Shown: one piece after another, positions 44,889 through 56,163 of the stretch
Position numbering within the stretch: the first letter of the stretch is position 1
Layout of the letters: every line of letters begins with the position of its first letter
Assembly: GCA_947498455.1 (NCBI GenBank)
Contig: CANMKK010000003.1
Span: forward strand, 1-64,000
Reading direction: 5' to 3'
DNA length: 64,000 bases
Source of the DNA: an uncultured Aquimarina sp.
GTDB lineage: Bacteria > Bacteroidota > Bacteroidia > Flavobacteriales > Flavobacteriaceae
The notes under the pieces: generated by a model
Database searches by the model: none
What the model saw: only the letters and a program-made list of their open reading frames with translations
What the model was told of the DNA's origin: nothing
Made by a program: the position numbers and the translations under genes

Positions 44889-45324
44889 TGGTTCTAGTTT
44901 TTAAAACTTTAAAATTACTAAAAAAAGATAAATTGTTTTTTACAATTAATAGAATTTTACAACCAACCGAAAGTCTTCAGAAAGATAACTTTTGTTAAGT
45001 CCAATACATTGACTACTATTTTATTATGAATTTATAAAGCCTGGTTTTTGAGAATTTATCTTTTAAAGCATTTCAAAATATAATTCAATATATTTAATAA
45101 ATTAAAAACATAATGTAATGATAATCAATTATTATTGGTTCTTGTTTCTAGCAGCGCAAGCGATCTTAATTCAAAAGTTTCGGATGATAGTGATAGAATT
45201 TCAATCAATTTTGTTTTGTTGGTAATCTATATGTTTTGTATTTGTTTACTACGATATAATACTATTATCTTTGCATTCTTAAAATTTGGATGTATTTGGC
45301 GTACAACCTTATATAATATATACT
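44889..45324. other. Gene-less stretch before ychF
   Basis: AT-rich, with the ychF promoter at its end. No credible frame. Confidence 0.5.
45241..45273 (+). promoter_or_regulatory. Promoter of ychF
   Basis: TTTG at 45241-45244 and TATCTTTG at 45266-45273 (21-base spacer) fit the Bacteroidota consensus. The start codon is 51 bases further on. Confidence 0.55.
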
Positions 45325-46419
45325 ATGAAAGCAGGAATTGTTGGATTACCAAACGTAGGAAAGTCTACACTTTTTAATTGTTTATCTAATGCAAAAGCTC
45401 AAAGTGCAAATTTTCCATTTTGTACTATTGAACCTAATGTTGGGGTGGTAAATGTTCCAGATACGAGATTAGAAAAGCTTGAAGAATTAGTAAATCCTGA
45501 ACGCGTTTTGCCTGCTACGGTGGAGATTGTGGATATAGCTGGTTTGGTTAAAGGAGCAAGTAAAGGAGAAGGGTTAGGGAATCAGTTTTTAGGAAATATT
45601 AGAGAAACTGACGCGATTATTCATGTTTTGCGTTGTTTTGATAATGATAATATTGTTCACGTTGATGGTTCTATAGATCCTATTAGAGATAAAGAAACAA
45701 TTGATATAGAGTTACAATTAAAGGATTTAGAAACTCTAGAAAAGAAGCTGGATAAGATTAAAAGAGCTGCAAAAACTGGAAACAAAGAGGCCCAAAAAGA
45801 AGAGGCGGTATTACTAAAGCTAAAAGATGGGTTAGAAGCAGGAACATCAATTAGAGCAGTTGAAGTATCAGAAGACGATCATTTGGCATTTGTAAAACCA
45901 TTACAGTTTATAACTGATAAACCGGTTTTATATGTTTGTAATGTAGATGAAGGAGCTGCGGTTGAAGGTAATGATCATGTGAAAAAAGTAAAAGAAGCTG
46001 TAGCTTCTGAAAATGCCGAAGTAATAATTCTTGCAGTTGGTACTGAAGCAGATATTACGGAGTTAGAAGATTATGAAGAGCGCCAATTATTTCTTCAGGA
46101 TATGGGGCTAGAGGAAGCTGGAGCATCTGTACTAATTAGAGCAGCGTATAAATTATTAAATCAACAAACATATTTTACTGCAGGCGAAAAAGAAGTAAGA
46201 GCTTGGACGATCCCAATAGGTGCTACTGCACCGCAGGCAGCAGGTGTTATTCATACTGATTTCGAGAAAGGATTTATTAGAGCAGAAGTTATTAAGTATG
46301 ATGATTATGTTGCTTATGGTAGTGAAACTAAAGTAAAGGAAGCTGGAAAATTGGGAATAGAAGGAAAAACATATTTGGTAAATGATGGAGATGTTATGCA
46401 TTTCTTATTTAACGTATAA
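45325..46419 (+). CDS. ychF: Redox-responsive ATPase YchF
   Basis: This 364-residue OBG-type GTPase fold protein has GLPNVGKSTLFN (P-loop), NFPFCTIEPN and DIAGLVKGASKGEGLGNQFL. A coiled coil at about 130-165 and a TGS domain at the end (IPIGATAPQAAGVIHTDF to DGDVMHFLFNV) follow. The ATG at 45325 is chosen because the family starts at MKAGIVGLPNVG. It is ribosome-associated and involved in stress and translation control. Confidence 0.95.
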   Translation: MKAGIVGLPNVGKSTLFNCLSNAKAQSANFPFCTIEPNVGVVNVPDTRLEKLEELVNPERVLPATVEIVDIAGLVKGASKGEGLGNQFLGNIRETDAIIHVLRCFDNDNIVHVDGSIDPIRDKETIDIELQLKDLETLEKKLDKIKRAAKTGNKEAQKEEAVLLKLKDGLEAGTSIRAVEVSEDDHLAFVKPLQFITDKPVLYVCNVDEGAAVEGNDHVKKVKEAVASENAEVIILAVGTEADITELEDYEERQLFLQDMGLEEAGASVLIRAAYKLLNQQTYFTAGEKEVRAWTIPIGATAPQAAGVIHTDFEKGFIRAEVIKYDDYVAYGSETKVKEAGKLGIEGKTYLVNDGDVMHFLFNV

Positions 46420-46440
46420 TATAGATTACTAATATTTTAT

Positions 46441-46477
46441 AAAAAACCTCTTAAGCATTGTCTTAAGAGGTTTTTTT
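46441..46477 (+). terminator. Rho-independent terminator behind ychF
   Basis: The 15-bp stem AAAAAACCTCTTAAG/CTTAAGAGGTTTTTT with a six-base loop gives As on one side and seven Ts on the other; it would work for either strand. Confidence 0.9.
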
Positions 46478-46542
46478 AATGGGCATTGTAATTTCAAATT
46501 TTTTATAAATCCAATAAAGAATATTGCTCATAATTTTACCTG

Positions 46543-47436
46543 ATGAAATATTCTAAAATTATCTCTTCAGGAGTTTTACTTGCAATTATAGGAGTTGTAC
46601 TATTTTCTGCAAAAGCCGTAATCGTAAAAATGGCATATCGATACGATATCAGTTCAGAACACTTATTACTATTTAGAATGGCTTTTTCATTACCTTTTTA
46701 TTTAGTTATTGCAAGTTTTAACAGGCCTACAAAGCCAAAGGAAATAAAAAAAGTAGATTACCTCTGGATTTTATTTTTTGGATTTGTAGGATACTATTTA
46801 GCCAGCTATTTTGATTTTATTGGATTACAATATATCAAGGCAGGATTGGAAAGGATTATCTTGTTTATTTATCCAACTTTGGTTATAATTATTTCCAGAA
46901 TATTTCTCAAAAAAACAATTACCAAAAAACAATTATTAGCAATATTTATTACCTATATAGGAGTTGTAATAACCTTTTGGGGGGAGTTACAATTGGGAGC
47001 GCCAAATATAGTAGTAGGTTCCGTTTTAATTTTTTTGAGTGCATTAACCTATGCAACATATTTAGTTGGCAGTGGATGGTTGATTCCAAAATTAGGAGTG
47101 ATTACTTTTACTTCGTACGCCATGATCATATCATCTTTATGAATTATTATCCAATATGTCGTTTTCGATAGAGGAGACCTTATCAACTACCCTGTAGAGA
47201 TTTATGTACTAGGCGTACTAATGGCTATTTTTTCTACTATAATTCCTTCATATCTTGTTTCGGCTGCGATTGCAAAATTAGGGGCTTCTAATTTTTCTAT
47301 TATAGCCAGTTTAGGTCCTATATCCACTATCGTATTAGCATTTTTCTTTTTGGGAGAAAGTTTATCTATAGTTCAGATTATAGGAACAGGAGTTGTAATT
47401 ATTGGAATTTATACGGTAACGAGGTCTAAAAAATAA
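46543..47436 (+). pseudogene. EamA/DMT-family transporter split by an in-frame TGA
   Basis: One frame of 297 codons shows the ten-TM EamA topology: LLAIIGVVLFSAKAVIVKMA at the start, EHLLLFRMAFSLPFYL, then a second half with LGASNFSIIASLGPISTIVL and FFLGESLSIVQIIGTGVVII. A TGA at 47140-47142 falls between SSL and IIIQYVVFDRGD in the middle of a TM helix. The frame continues correctly on both sides, so a single change would restore it. An ATG at 47221 could restart only the last 71 codons. It is either a recent pseudogene, a sequencing error or a readthrough case. Confidence 0.8.
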
Positions 47437-47540
47437 CTTACAAGAAATAACTGTAAGAATGTATAAATTGTTCTATTTTGCACGAACAAAATTGTAACAG
47501 ATGCTGATTTTTGGCGTCTAGAATAGTAAATATTGAATAC

Positions 47541-49418
47541 ATGAGAAATGCATTAAGCAAATTATCTATTAGTATATTACTAATAGGATGTGGATCCACG
47601 AAATCATCAAAAGATATCGCTACTGCTATACCAATTAAAACTCAAGTAGATTTAACACAGGTAGTTGATGATAAAGTTCCCTTAATAATTGATCCAGGAA
47701 GGTTTACTCAGGATACTGTAAAGTATTACCTTCCTAAGGTAGTACAAGGTACGTATGCAGTGAGTGATTTTGGGAAGTTTGTTGATGGTTTCCGAGCATT
47801 AGATTATAATGGGGTACAGATTGCAGCAGAAAAGAAAGATGCAAATACGTGGGTAATACCTAATGCCAAGCAACTAGATAAGATTACATATTTTGTAAAC
47901 GACACATATGATATCGAGAATAAAGGAGAGGATACCCCTTTTTCACCATCAGGAACTAATATTGAGTCTGATAATTATGTATTGAATCTTCACGGTTTTA
48001 TTGGGTATTTTGATGTTTTAAAAAATAATCAATATGCATTAGAAGTTAAGGCTCCAACAGATATGAAAAGAACTTCAGCATTACAGAATATAGGAGCAGA
48101 AAAAAGTAAAGATGGGTTGGTTACAACCGACAAGTATTTTGCTGCACGATATTTTGATATCACAGATAATCCTATGATGTATGGAGCATTGGATGTGGAA
48201 GAGTTTGAAGTAGGCGGTATTAAAATCGTACTTAGTGTATATTCTCCGAATAAAACATATACTGCAGCTGGAATCAAAGAGACTGTATTTAAAATGATGA
48301 AAGCACAGAAAGCATATTTAGGAGACATTAATAGTACTCCGAGATATGATATTTATCTGTATTTAGCACCACAAACATCAACAGCTCCAACTGGTTTTGG
48401 AGCATTAGAACATCACACATCTACCGTAGTGGTATTGCCAGAAGCAATACCAGAAGAAACACTTGCTAGTGCTATGATTGATGTAGTTTCGCATGAGTTT
48501 TTTCATATTGTTACACCTTTAAGTGTACACTCAGAAGATGTGCATTACTTTGATTATAATGCTCCAACTTTTTCAAAACACTTATGGATGTATGAAGGTG
48601 TTACAGAATATTTTGCCAGTGTATTTCAGGTAAATCAAGATTTGGTTTCTGAAGACGAGTTTTATACTAAGATAATGGGTAAAATTCAGTCAGCGGCTAG
48701 ATTTGATGATGCGATGAGTTTTACTACAATGAGTGAGAATATACTTAATGAGCCATATGCTAAGAACTATGCAAATGTATATGAAAAGGGAGCTTTGATA
48801 GGTATGTGTATTGATATATTATTAAGAGAAGAGAGTGGAGGAAATAGAGGAATATTGTCCTTGATGAAAGAATTATCATTAAAATATGGTAAAAATAAAC
48901 CATTCGAAGATGATAAAATTATAGAAGAAATTACAGCTATGACATATCCAGCTATTGGAGAGTTTTTAAAAACCCATGTGATAGGAGATAAGCCAATCGA
49001 TTATGGTCAGTTTTTTGATAAAGTTGGTTTGGGTATAAAGGATGAGAAAATAGAAACGGATTATGTGCGGAATAACGGAGTATTTATTATTGGGGGAGAT
49101 CAGGAAAATGGAACTATTTTCTTTACTGATTTAGTTTCTGACAATAGTTTTTGGACCGATAATGGCGTACAACCAAATGATACTATTAAAGAAATCAATG
49201 GAACAAAATTGACAATGTTAAATGCTAACTCAGTTTTGCAAGACACTTTTCAATGGAAAGAAGGAGACGATTTAATTGTTCTTTTGGATAGAGCAGGAAA
49301 AGAGGTAAGTATCAAAACAAAAGTTGCTCAATCGTATACGAAAGGAAAAAAACTATCGATAATAGAGAATAGTACCAAAGAGCAAATAGAACTTAGAAAT
49401 GCTTGGTTAAAAGGGTAA
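47541..49418 (+). CDS. M61-family metallopeptidase lipoprotein
   Basis: This 625-residue protein from the ATG at 47541 has a lipobox (SILLIGC) and the M61 zinc motif HEFFHIVTPLSVH, with the third ligand in MYEGVTEYFAS. A C-terminal PDZ domain lies at about 510-590 (GVQPNDTIKEINGTKL). M61 enzymes are glycyl/aminopeptidases with broad activity in the periplasm or outside. It is monocistronic and ends at a strong terminator. Confidence 0.9.
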   Translation: MRNALSKLSISILLIGCGSTKSSKDIATAIPIKTQVDLTQVVDDKVPLIIDPGRFTQDTVKYYLPKVVQGTYAVSDFGKFVDGFRALDYNGVQIAAEKKDANTWVIPNAKQLDKITYFVNDTYDIENKGEDTPFSPSGTNIESDNYVLNLHGFIGYFDVLKNNQYALEVKAPTDMKRTSALQNIGAEKSKDGLVTTDKYFAARYFDITDNPMMYGALDVEEFEVGGIKIVLSVYSPNKTYTAAGIKETVFKMMKAQKAYLGDINSTPRYDIYLYLAPQTSTAPTGFGALEHHTSTVVVLPEAIPEETLASAMIDVVSHEFFHIVTPLSVHSEDVHYFDYNAPTFSKHLWMYEGVTEYFASVFQVNQDLVSEDEFYTKIMGKIQSAARFDDAMSFTTMSENILNEPYAKNYANVYEKGALIGMCIDILLREESGGNRGILSLMKELSLKYGKNKPFEDDKIIEEITAMTYPAIGEFLKTHVIGDKPIDYGQFFDKVGLGIKDEKIETDYVRNNGVFIIGGDQENGTIFFTDLVSDNSFWTDNGVQPNDTIKEINGTKLTMLNANSVLQDTFQWKEGDDLIVLLDRAGKEVSIKTKVAQSYTKGKKLSIIENSTKEQIELRNAWLKG

Positions 49419-49454
49419 TATAAAAACGATATATATACCAATGATAATGTATAG

Positions 49455-49491
49455 AGCGGATATTAATTACAAGTATCCGCTTTTGTTTTTT
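49455..49491 (+). terminator. Rho-independent terminator behind M61 gene
   Basis: The stem AGCGGATA/TATCCGCT has an 11-base loop and is followed by TTTGTTTTTT. Confidence 0.85.
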
Positions 49492-49510
49492 ATAACTGAT
49501 TAAAAGAATT

Positions 49511-51205
49511 TTATAATTCTGGAAAACCTCCAACACCAGCTGCCAGTCGATCTTTCTTTACTTGAATTTTTTTCTTCATCCATTCAGGATATTCTGTATC
49601 ATCTTCGGCTTCGTAAATTCGTATATGTTGATCTGGGTCAGGTTTTATAAGATCATCTTGTGTACAGTTTAGGATTTTTGCAGCAGTTTCTACGCCAGAG
49701 AATCCAGCACCGGCAACACCATGTGATAAAACACTGGCACCACATAAGTATAAATTTTCTATTTCACTTTTTGATTTATACGCAAAAGGACCGATTTGCC
49801 ACATACTTTTTTCGGTACCATATACACATCCATTCGTAGAATTGATATAATACTCATTGGTTATAGGTGTACCTAATTCTTTTTGAACAATTTTATCTCG
49901 GACACCAGGAAGTACTTTTTCTAAAGTAGTAATCATTTTGTCTGTTAACCGTTCTTTAAATTGTAAATAAGCTTCTGACTTGAGTTCCCCTTCGTTTTTA
50001 AACTTCCTAAAAGGTTCATAATTAATATATGTAATAGCTTCTATTGTATGATATTTACCATCGTAACTTATAGGATCTTTGAGAGTGGTACAACTAATGA
50101 ACATTCCGGGAAACTCTTTTCCTTCCAGGATATCAGTTTTTTGAGTTTCTTTAAATAATGTGTCAAGGTCTTCGTGTTGCATCATCCAAATGTTACCAGA
50201 ATCTAATCCCGCTTTTTTTACATCCATATCCACTGTAAGAAATAACATTAATGAAGTACAGGAATATTTGGTTTTTGCAAGGCGTTTAGAAAGTTTAGAA
50301 CTGATATTACTTTTTCCGACTAAATCAAGAAATGTTTTGCCCGGATCTGCATTAGAAATAATCTGTTTACTAAAAATTTGTTCGCCATTTTGAAGTTCTA
50401 TTCCAATAGCTCTTTTTTTTCTACCACCTTCTAGTAAAATTTTAGTAACCTTTTCACTGGTTTTGATTTTGCCTCCATGTTTTTTAAAAGCCCTCGTCAT
50501 TGCTTTAACAAGAGCACCACCACCTCCCATAGGGTAGAAACCACCGCTAGAATAATGTCCCATTACAGCTGCGTGTAATGGAAAACTAGTACGAGAAGGA
50601 GGTAAGCCATGGTCTCCAATTTGTATATTTAAAACTGCCTGAAGCAACGTATTTTTAATATGTTTTTTGATTACTTTATGGAGGCTAAATATACTGTATT
50701 TCCCCATGTTTTTTGTTCTAAAAGGGATGGTAAGGTGTGCCCAGAAACCTTTTACTTTGGGGATTAACTGCAATTCGTGATGCACATCACTGGCCAATTT
50801 TAGATAGCTGGCAATCCCTTTTTTTTCTTCAGGAAACTGATCGCCAAGAATTTTATTGATGTTATCATACCCTGCAGGCATATCTATTCGCTTATCACCA
50901 ATCCAACAATGCTCATATGCTTTAGGATTCATTCTAAAAAAAGCAATATCATTAGCAATACCCAATCCTTTATATAAATCATTAGTAGATTCACCATCTT
51001 GGAGTAATCCTATATAATGAACACCCGGTGTAAAACGATATCCTTTTAAATAAAAACTATGACACCACCCACCAGGGACATCATGCTGTTCTAGAATTAG
51101 TACTGTTTGTCCAGCACGTGCCAAACATATTCCAGCTGCCAATCCTCCAGCACCAGATCCAATAATGATCGTATCGTATATAATTTTTTGATTTTCCTTA
51201 TTCAT
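49511..51205 (-). CDS. FAD-dependent oxidoreductase, CrtI/RetSat-like
   Basis: This 564-residue protein has a dinucleotide-binding motif IIGSGAGGLAAGICLARAG near the start, then LEQHDVPGGWCHSFYLKGYRFTPGVHY. The FAD-binding end is LYLCGASVLSHGVAGAGFSG. This wording is that of all-trans-retinol 13,14-reductase/CrtISO-like enzymes, which saturate or isomerise polyenes. The substrate is unknown. No carotenoid gene is nearby. Confidence 0.85.
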   Translation of the reverse strand: MNKENQKIIYDTIIIGSGAGGLAAGICLARAGQTVLILEQHDVPGGWCHSFYLKGYRFTPGVHYIGLLQDGESTNDLYKGLGIANDIAFFRMNPKAYEHCWIGDKRIDMPAGYDNINKILGDQFPEEKKGIASYLKLASDVHHELQLIPKVKGFWAHLTIPFRTKNMGKYSIFSLHKVIKKHIKNTLLQAVLNIQIGDHGLPPSRTSFPLHAAVMGHYSSGGFYPMGGGGALVKAMTRAFKKHGGKIKTSEKVTKILLEGGRKKRAIGIELQNGEQIFSKQIISNADPGKTFLDLVGKSNISSKLSKRLAKTKYSCTSLMLFLTVDMDVKKAGLDSGNIWMMQHEDLDTLFKETQKTDILEGKEFPGMFISCTTLKDPISYDGKYHTIEAITYINYEPFRKFKNEGELKSEAYLQFKERLTDKMITTLEKVLPGVRDKIVQKELGTPITNEYYINSTNGCVYGTEKSMWQIGPFAYKSKSEIENLYLCGASVLSHGVAGAGFSGVETAAKILNCTQDDLIKPDPDQHIRIYEAEDDTEYPEWMKKKIQVKKDRLAAGVGGFPEL

Positions 51206-51513
51206 AAACGTAGGTGCTAGTTGAGCAATACTTTTTGCTAAAGATATATATTTTAGGATGAGACAAAGGAATTATTTTTTGAAGAAATTATTATTCTGAA
51301 ATGACAAAAAACGGTTTGATCGATTAAAATTTCAGAGAAGTGTACACTTTTTTTATATATGAAGTCATATCCTAAAATTAAGTATAATAACTATCTGGCT
51401 GTGTGTCAGATAATCAACAAAAAGTACTTTGTAATTGTTAATTACTTTGCAGCTCCACTATTTTAATTCTGTAAGTGAAAGCTTATATTAGCAAGCATTC
51501 TACCCGATAACAT
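51206..51513. other. Gene-less divergent region before parE
   Basis: About 308 bases, AT-rich, with a TTACTTTG near 51442 as an imperfect -7 box. I see no other feature. Confidence 0.4.
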
Positions 51514-53373
51514 ATGAGTAACGAAACCAAATATACCGAAGATAATATACGATCCCTCGATTGGAAAGAACATATCCGTATGCGACCGGGAATGTATATT
51601 GGTAAACTAGGAGATGGTTCTTCTGCCGATGATGGAATTTATATTTTAGTAAAAGAGGTTCTTGATAATTCTATTGATGAATATGTCATGGGAGCTGGAA
51701 AAACTATAGAAATATCCATTCAAGGCGATAAGGTTATTGTTAGGGATTATGGACGAGGAATTCCATTAGGTAAAGTAGTCGATGTAGTTTCTAAAATGAA
51801 TACTGGGGGTAAGTATGATTCGCGTGCTTTTAAAAAATCAGTAGGTTTAAATGGAGTTGGTACTAAGGCGGTTAATGCATTATCAGCTTATTTTAGAGTA
51901 GAATCTACTCGGGATGGTAAATCAGCTTCTGCCGAATTCGAAAAAGGAAACCTAACCAATCAGGATAAGCTGGATGAAACATCACGAAGAAGAGGTACTA
52001 AAGTTTCTTTTGTGCCAGATGCTACTATATTTAAAAACTATAAATATAGATCAGAGTATGTAGCAAAGATGCTTAAGAATTATGTGTATCTTAACCCTGG
52101 TTTAACTATTATTTTTAATGGAGAAAAGTATTTCTCGGAAAATGGACTGAAGGATTTACTTTCGGATACAATTAATCAGGACGATAGGTTATATGATATT
52201 ATTCATCTTTTAGGAGATGATATAGAGATCGCTATTACACATAGTAAAACGCAATACAGTGAAGAATATCATTCATTTGTAAATGGACAACATACGACTC
52301 AGGGAGGAACACACCAAGCAGCATTTAGAGAAGCAGTTGTAAAGACCATACGAGAGTTTTACGGAAAAAATTATGAAGCTAGTGATATTAGGAAATCAAT
52401 AGTATCCGCAATAAGCATCAAAGTGATGGAACCGGTTTTTGAGAGTCAGACAAAGACCAAACTTGGATCCACGGATATGGGAGGTGATTTACCTACAGTA
52501 CGAACGTATATCAATGATTTTGTAAAAACCAAGCTAGATAATTTTTTACATAAGAATACTGATATAGCAGAAAGTTTACAGCGAAAAATTTTGCAGGCAG
52601 AAAGAGAGCGTAAAGATTTATCTGGGATTAGAAAACTGGCAAGAGAGCGTGCAAAAAAAGCAAGTCTTCATAATAAGAAGTTGAGAGACTGTCGTGTACA
52701 TCTTACAGATAGTAAGAAAGATAGAAACTTAGAAAGCACACTTTTTATTACGGAGGGAGATTCTGCAAGTGGTTCTATTACTAAATCACGTGATGTAAAT
52801 ACACAAGCTGTATTTAGTTTACGAGGAAAACCTCTGAACTGCTATAATATGAGTAAGAAAATTGTGTATGAAAATGAAGAATTTAACTTACTACAGGCAG
52901 CACTTAATATAGAAGAATCATTAGAAGATTTAAGGTATAATAACATTGTAATTGCTACCGATGCCGATGTAGACGGAATGCATATTCGATTGTTATTGAT
53001 TACATTCTTTTTGCAGTTTTTTCCTGAACTTATTAAAGAAGGGCATTTGTATATTTTACAGACACCTTTGTTTAGAGTAAGAAATAAGAAAGAAACTATT
53101 TATTGTTACTCAGAACAAGAAAGAAGAGCCGCAATCATGAAACTATCTGGTAAACCGGAAATTACGCGATTTAAAGGATTAGGAGAGATTTCACCAGATG
53201 AGTTTGTGCATTTCATTGGCGATGATATTAGATTAGATCCGGTAATGTTGGATAAGGAAAAATCTATAGAAGAGTTGTTGTCCTTTTATATGGGAAAAAA
53301 TACACCTAGTAGACAAGAGTTTATTATAGAGAATTTAAAAGTAGAATTAGATACAATAGAAGAAGAACTTTGA
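51514..53373 (+). CDS. parE: DNA topoisomerase IV subunit B
   Basis: This 619-residue type II topoisomerase ATPase subunit has a GHKL fold ([39 protein letters not shown]). The TOPRIM acidic residues are in [14 protein letters not shown] and [11 protein letters not shown]. It pairs with parC 84 bases downstream and is separated from it by a hairpin. The split with gyrase B is judged from the partner subunit's C-terminus. Confidence 0.92.
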   Translation: MSNETKYTEDNIRSLDWKEHIRMRPGMYIGKLGDGSSADDGIYILVKEVLDNSIDEYVMGAGKTIEISIQGDKVIVRDYGRGIPLGKVVDVVSKMNTGGKYDSRAFKKSVGLNGVGTKAVNALSAYFRVESTRDGKSASAEFEKGNLTNQDKLDETSRRRGTKVSFVPDATIFKNYKYRSEYVAKMLKNYVYLNPGLTIIFNGEKYFSENGLKDLLSDTINQDDRLYDIIHLLGDDIEIAITHSKTQYSEEYHSFVNGQHTTQGGTHQAAFREAVVKTIREFYGKNYEASDIRKSIVSAISIKVMEPVFESQTKTKLGSTDMGGDLPTVRTYINDFVKTKLDNFLHKNTDIAESLQRKILQAERERKDLSGIRKLARERAKKASLHNKKLRDCRVHLTDSKKDRNLESTLFITEGDSASGSITKSRDVNTQAVFSLRGKPLNCYNMSKKIVYENEEFNLLQAALNIEESLEDLRYNNIVIATDADVDGMHIRLLLITFFLQFFPELIKEGHLYILQTPLFRVRNKKETIYCYSEQERRAAIMKLSGKPEITRFKGLGEISPDEFVHFIGDDIRLDPVMLDKEKSIEELLSFYMGKNTPSRQEFIIENLKVELDTIEEEL

Positions 53374-53385
53374 TGAATATACCAT

Positions 53386-53418
53386 AAAAATATCTAGGAA
53401 TTCATTTAGATATTTTTT
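53386..53418 (+). terminator. Hairpin between parE and parC
   Basis: AAAAATATCTA pairs with TAGATATTTTT, ending in seven Ts. It may partly terminate transcription and lower parC expression, or act as a processing site. Confidence 0.55.
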
Positions 53419-53456
53419 TGTGTAATTCTAAGAATATAAATGCCCTGGGAAAATTT

Positions 53457-56141
53457 ATGGATTTGGAAAACGAAAACGAGGAGTCACATAATGAATTAAT
53501 ACCTGAAAATCATGAACCTCAGGAAATTATTACTAAAGTTACCGGCATGTATCAGGATTGGTTTCTTGATTATGCGTCTTATGTAATTTTAGAACGTGCA
53601 GTACCTGCTATTGAAGATGGACTAAAACCTGTACAGCGCAGGATACTCCATTCCATGAAAGATCTAGATGATGGTCGTTATAATAAAGTGGCTAATATTG
53701 TAGGACATACAATGCAATACCATCCACATGGTGATGCTAGTATAGCAGATGCAATGGTGCAGATTGGTCAGAGAGACTTACTGATTGATATGCAAGGAAA
53801 CTGGGGTAATATACTTACCGGAGATAGAGCAGCAGCATCTAGATATATAGAGGCTAGATTATCTAAATTCGCACTAGATGTTGTTTATAATCCAAAGGTT
53901 ACCGAATGGCAATTATCATATGATGGGCGAAAAAAAGAACCTATTAATCTCCCAGTAAAATTTCCATTATTATTAGCACAGGGAGCAGAAGGTATTGCAG
54001 TAGGGTTAAGTACTAAGATTCTACCTCACAATTTTATTGAATTAATAGACGCTTCCATAAAACATCTACTAGGAAAAAAGTTTACGATACTTCCTGATTT
54101 TCCTACAGCAGGTATTGCAGATTTTACAAATTATAATGATGGTAATCGTGGGGGTAAAGTTAGAGTGAGAGCTAAGATATCTCAATTTGATAAAAATACG
54201 CTGGTTATAAATGAAATACCCTTCTCTACCACAACCTCTTCTTTAATAGATTCTATTCTAAAAGCAAATGAGAAGGGAAAGATAAAGATTAAAAAAATAG
54301 AAGATAATACGGCTGCAGAAGTAGAAATACTCGTGCACCTCCCAGGTGGAATCTCTCCAGATAAAACAATTGATGCTTTGTATGCTTTTACGAGTTGTGA
54401 ATCGTCTATTTCTCCATTAGGATGTGTAATTGAAGATAATAAGCCTGATTTTATCGGAGTTTCGGAAATGCTTAGGCGTTCTACAGATCATACCGTAGAT
54501 TTATTGAGGAGTGAATTAGAAATTCAATTAAATGAACTTGAAGAACAATGGCATTTTGCTTCTTTAGAAAGAATCTTTATCGAAAATAGAATATATCGCG
54601 AGATAGAAGAAGAAGAAACTTGGGAAGGAGTGATTAAGGCTATTGATAAGGGGTTACAGCCTCATATCAAACACCTCAGACGGGCAGTGACAGAGGATGA
54701 TATTGTACGTCTTACGGAGATACGTATTAAAAGAATTTCAAAATTTGATATAGATAAGGCTCAGCAAAAAATAGAAGCTTTAGAAGAAGATATAGCGCAA
54801 GTAAAGCATCACCTCGCACATCTAATAGAGTATGCTGTCAATTATTTTAAAAGATTAAAAGATACCTACGGAAAAGGGCGTGAGCGTAAAACGGAAATAA
54901 AGATATTTGATGATATTGAAGCTACTAAGGTAGTTATAAGAAATACCAAGCTATATGTTAATAGAGAAGAAGGTTTTGTAGGTACTTCTTTAAAAAGAGA
55001 TGAATACGTTACAGATTGTTCTGATATTGATGATATTATTTGCTTTACCCGAGAGGGAAAATTGATGATTACTAAGGTAGATAGTAAAACATTCGTAGGG
55101 AAGGATATTATTCATGTGGCAGTTTTTAAGAAAAAAGATAAAAGGACTATTTATAATATGATTTATCAAGATGGTCGAGGAGGGGCATCTTATGTAAAAC
55201 GTTTTGCTGTAACAGGAGTGACCAGAGATAAGGAATACGACCTGACACAAGGCAAAAAATCATCTAAAGTGACCTATTTTACAGCAAACCCCAATGGCGA
55301 AGCTGAAGTAATATCCATACTTTTAAGACAAGCAGGAAGTATAAAGAAACTAAAATTTGACCTTGATTTTGCAGAACTTTTAATTAAAGGTAGAGGAGTA
55401 AAAGGTAATATTGTTACAAAATATAATATAAAAAAGATAGAGTTAAAGGAACAAGGAGTATCCACATTAAAACCACGTAAAATATGGTTTGATGAAACTG
55501 TTCAGCGATTGAATGTAGATGGAAGAGGAGAGTTATTAGGAGAATTTAAAGGAGAAGATCGTTTATTAGTAATCAATCAAAAAGGGATGGTTAAAACTAT
55601 TATTCCGGAGATTACAGTACATTTTGATGCTGATATGATAGTATTAGAAAAATGGAAGCCAAAGAAACCTATTTCTGCCATTTACTGGGATGGAGAGAAG
55701 GAAAGATATTATGTGAAACGATTTTTAATTGAAAATCAAGATCGTGAAGAAACTTTTATTTCAGATCATCAAAAATCATTTTTAGAAATAGTTTCTACAG
55801 ATTATAAGCCCGTTGCAGAATTGGTATATAATAAAATTAGAGGAAAAGATCAGAAACCTAATGAATCTATTAATTTAGAAGAGTTTATTTCTATAAAAGG
55901 AATCAAAGCTCAGGGAAATCAATTGACCACAGAAAAAGTAAAACAAATTAATGTACTAGATCCATTGCCATATGAAGAACCGGAGCCGGTACCAACAGAA
56001 GAAATAGAAGTAGTACAAGAAGAAACCGTTACTCCGCAAGAAGGTGATGTAAATATTACTGATAATCAAAAAAAGAGTACCGATACATCTCTTGATGATA
56101 TAGATCCGGATGGTGACGGAGAACAAACCACATTGTTTTAA
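53457..56141 (+). CDS. parC: DNA topoisomerase IV subunit A
   Basis: From the ATG at 53457 it is an 894-residue subunit. The winged-helix/tower part runs VLERAVPAIEDGLKPVQRRI to HPHGDASIADAMV, with the active-site Tyr in AAASRYIEARL. A coiled-coil tower lies at about 380-450, followed by a beta-pinwheel C-terminal domain. It ends in an acidic tail (EEPEPVPTEEIEVVQEE). The C-terminal domain lacks an obvious GyrA-box, which supports ParC over GyrA. Confidence 0.9.
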   Translation: MDLENENEESHNELIPENHEPQEIITKVTGMYQDWFLDYASYVILERAVPAIEDGLKPVQRRILHSMKDLDDGRYNKVANIVGHTMQYHPHGDASIADAMVQIGQRDLLIDMQGNWGNILTGDRAAASRYIEARLSKFALDVVYNPKVTEWQLSYDGRKKEPINLPVKFPLLLAQGAEGIAVGLSTKILPHNFIELIDASIKHLLGKKFTILPDFPTAGIADFTNYNDGNRGGKVRVRAKISQFDKNTLVINEIPFSTTTSSLIDSILKANEKGKIKIKKIEDNTAAEVEILVHLPGGISPDKTIDALYAFTSCESSISPLGCVIEDNKPDFIGVSEMLRRSTDHTVDLLRSELEIQLNELEEQWHFASLERIFIENRIYREIEEEETWEGVIKAIDKGLQPHIKHLRRAVTEDDIVRLTEIRIKRISKFDIDKAQQKIEALEEDIAQVKHHLAHLIEYAVNYFKRLKDTYGKGRERKTEIKIFDDIEATKVVIRNTKLYVNREEGFVGTSLKRDEYVTDCSDIDDIICFTREGKLMITKVDSKTFVGKDIIHVAVFKKKDKRTIYNMIYQDGRGGASYVKRFAVTGVTRDKEYDLTQGKKSSKVTYFTANPNGEAEVISILLRQAGSIKKLKFDLDFAELLIKGRGVKGNIVTKYNIKKIELKEQGVSTLKPRKIWFDETVQRLNVDGRGELLGEFKGEDRLLVINQKGMVKTIIPEITVHFDADMIVLEKWKPKKPISAIYWDGEKERYYVKRFLIENQDREETFISDHQKSFLEIVSTDYKPVAELVYNKIRGKDQKPNESINLEEFISIKGIKAQGNQLTTEKVKQINVLDPLPYEEPEPVPTEEIEVVQEETVTPQEGDVNITDNQKKSTDTSLDDIDPDGDGEQTTLF

Positions 56142-56163
56142 ATCAATATATTAGATAAATAAT

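Noticed and set aside
45135..45377. 80-codon plus-strand frame before ychF
   Set aside because: Overlaps the ychF promoter and start, with no family or signal; ychF is far better supported.
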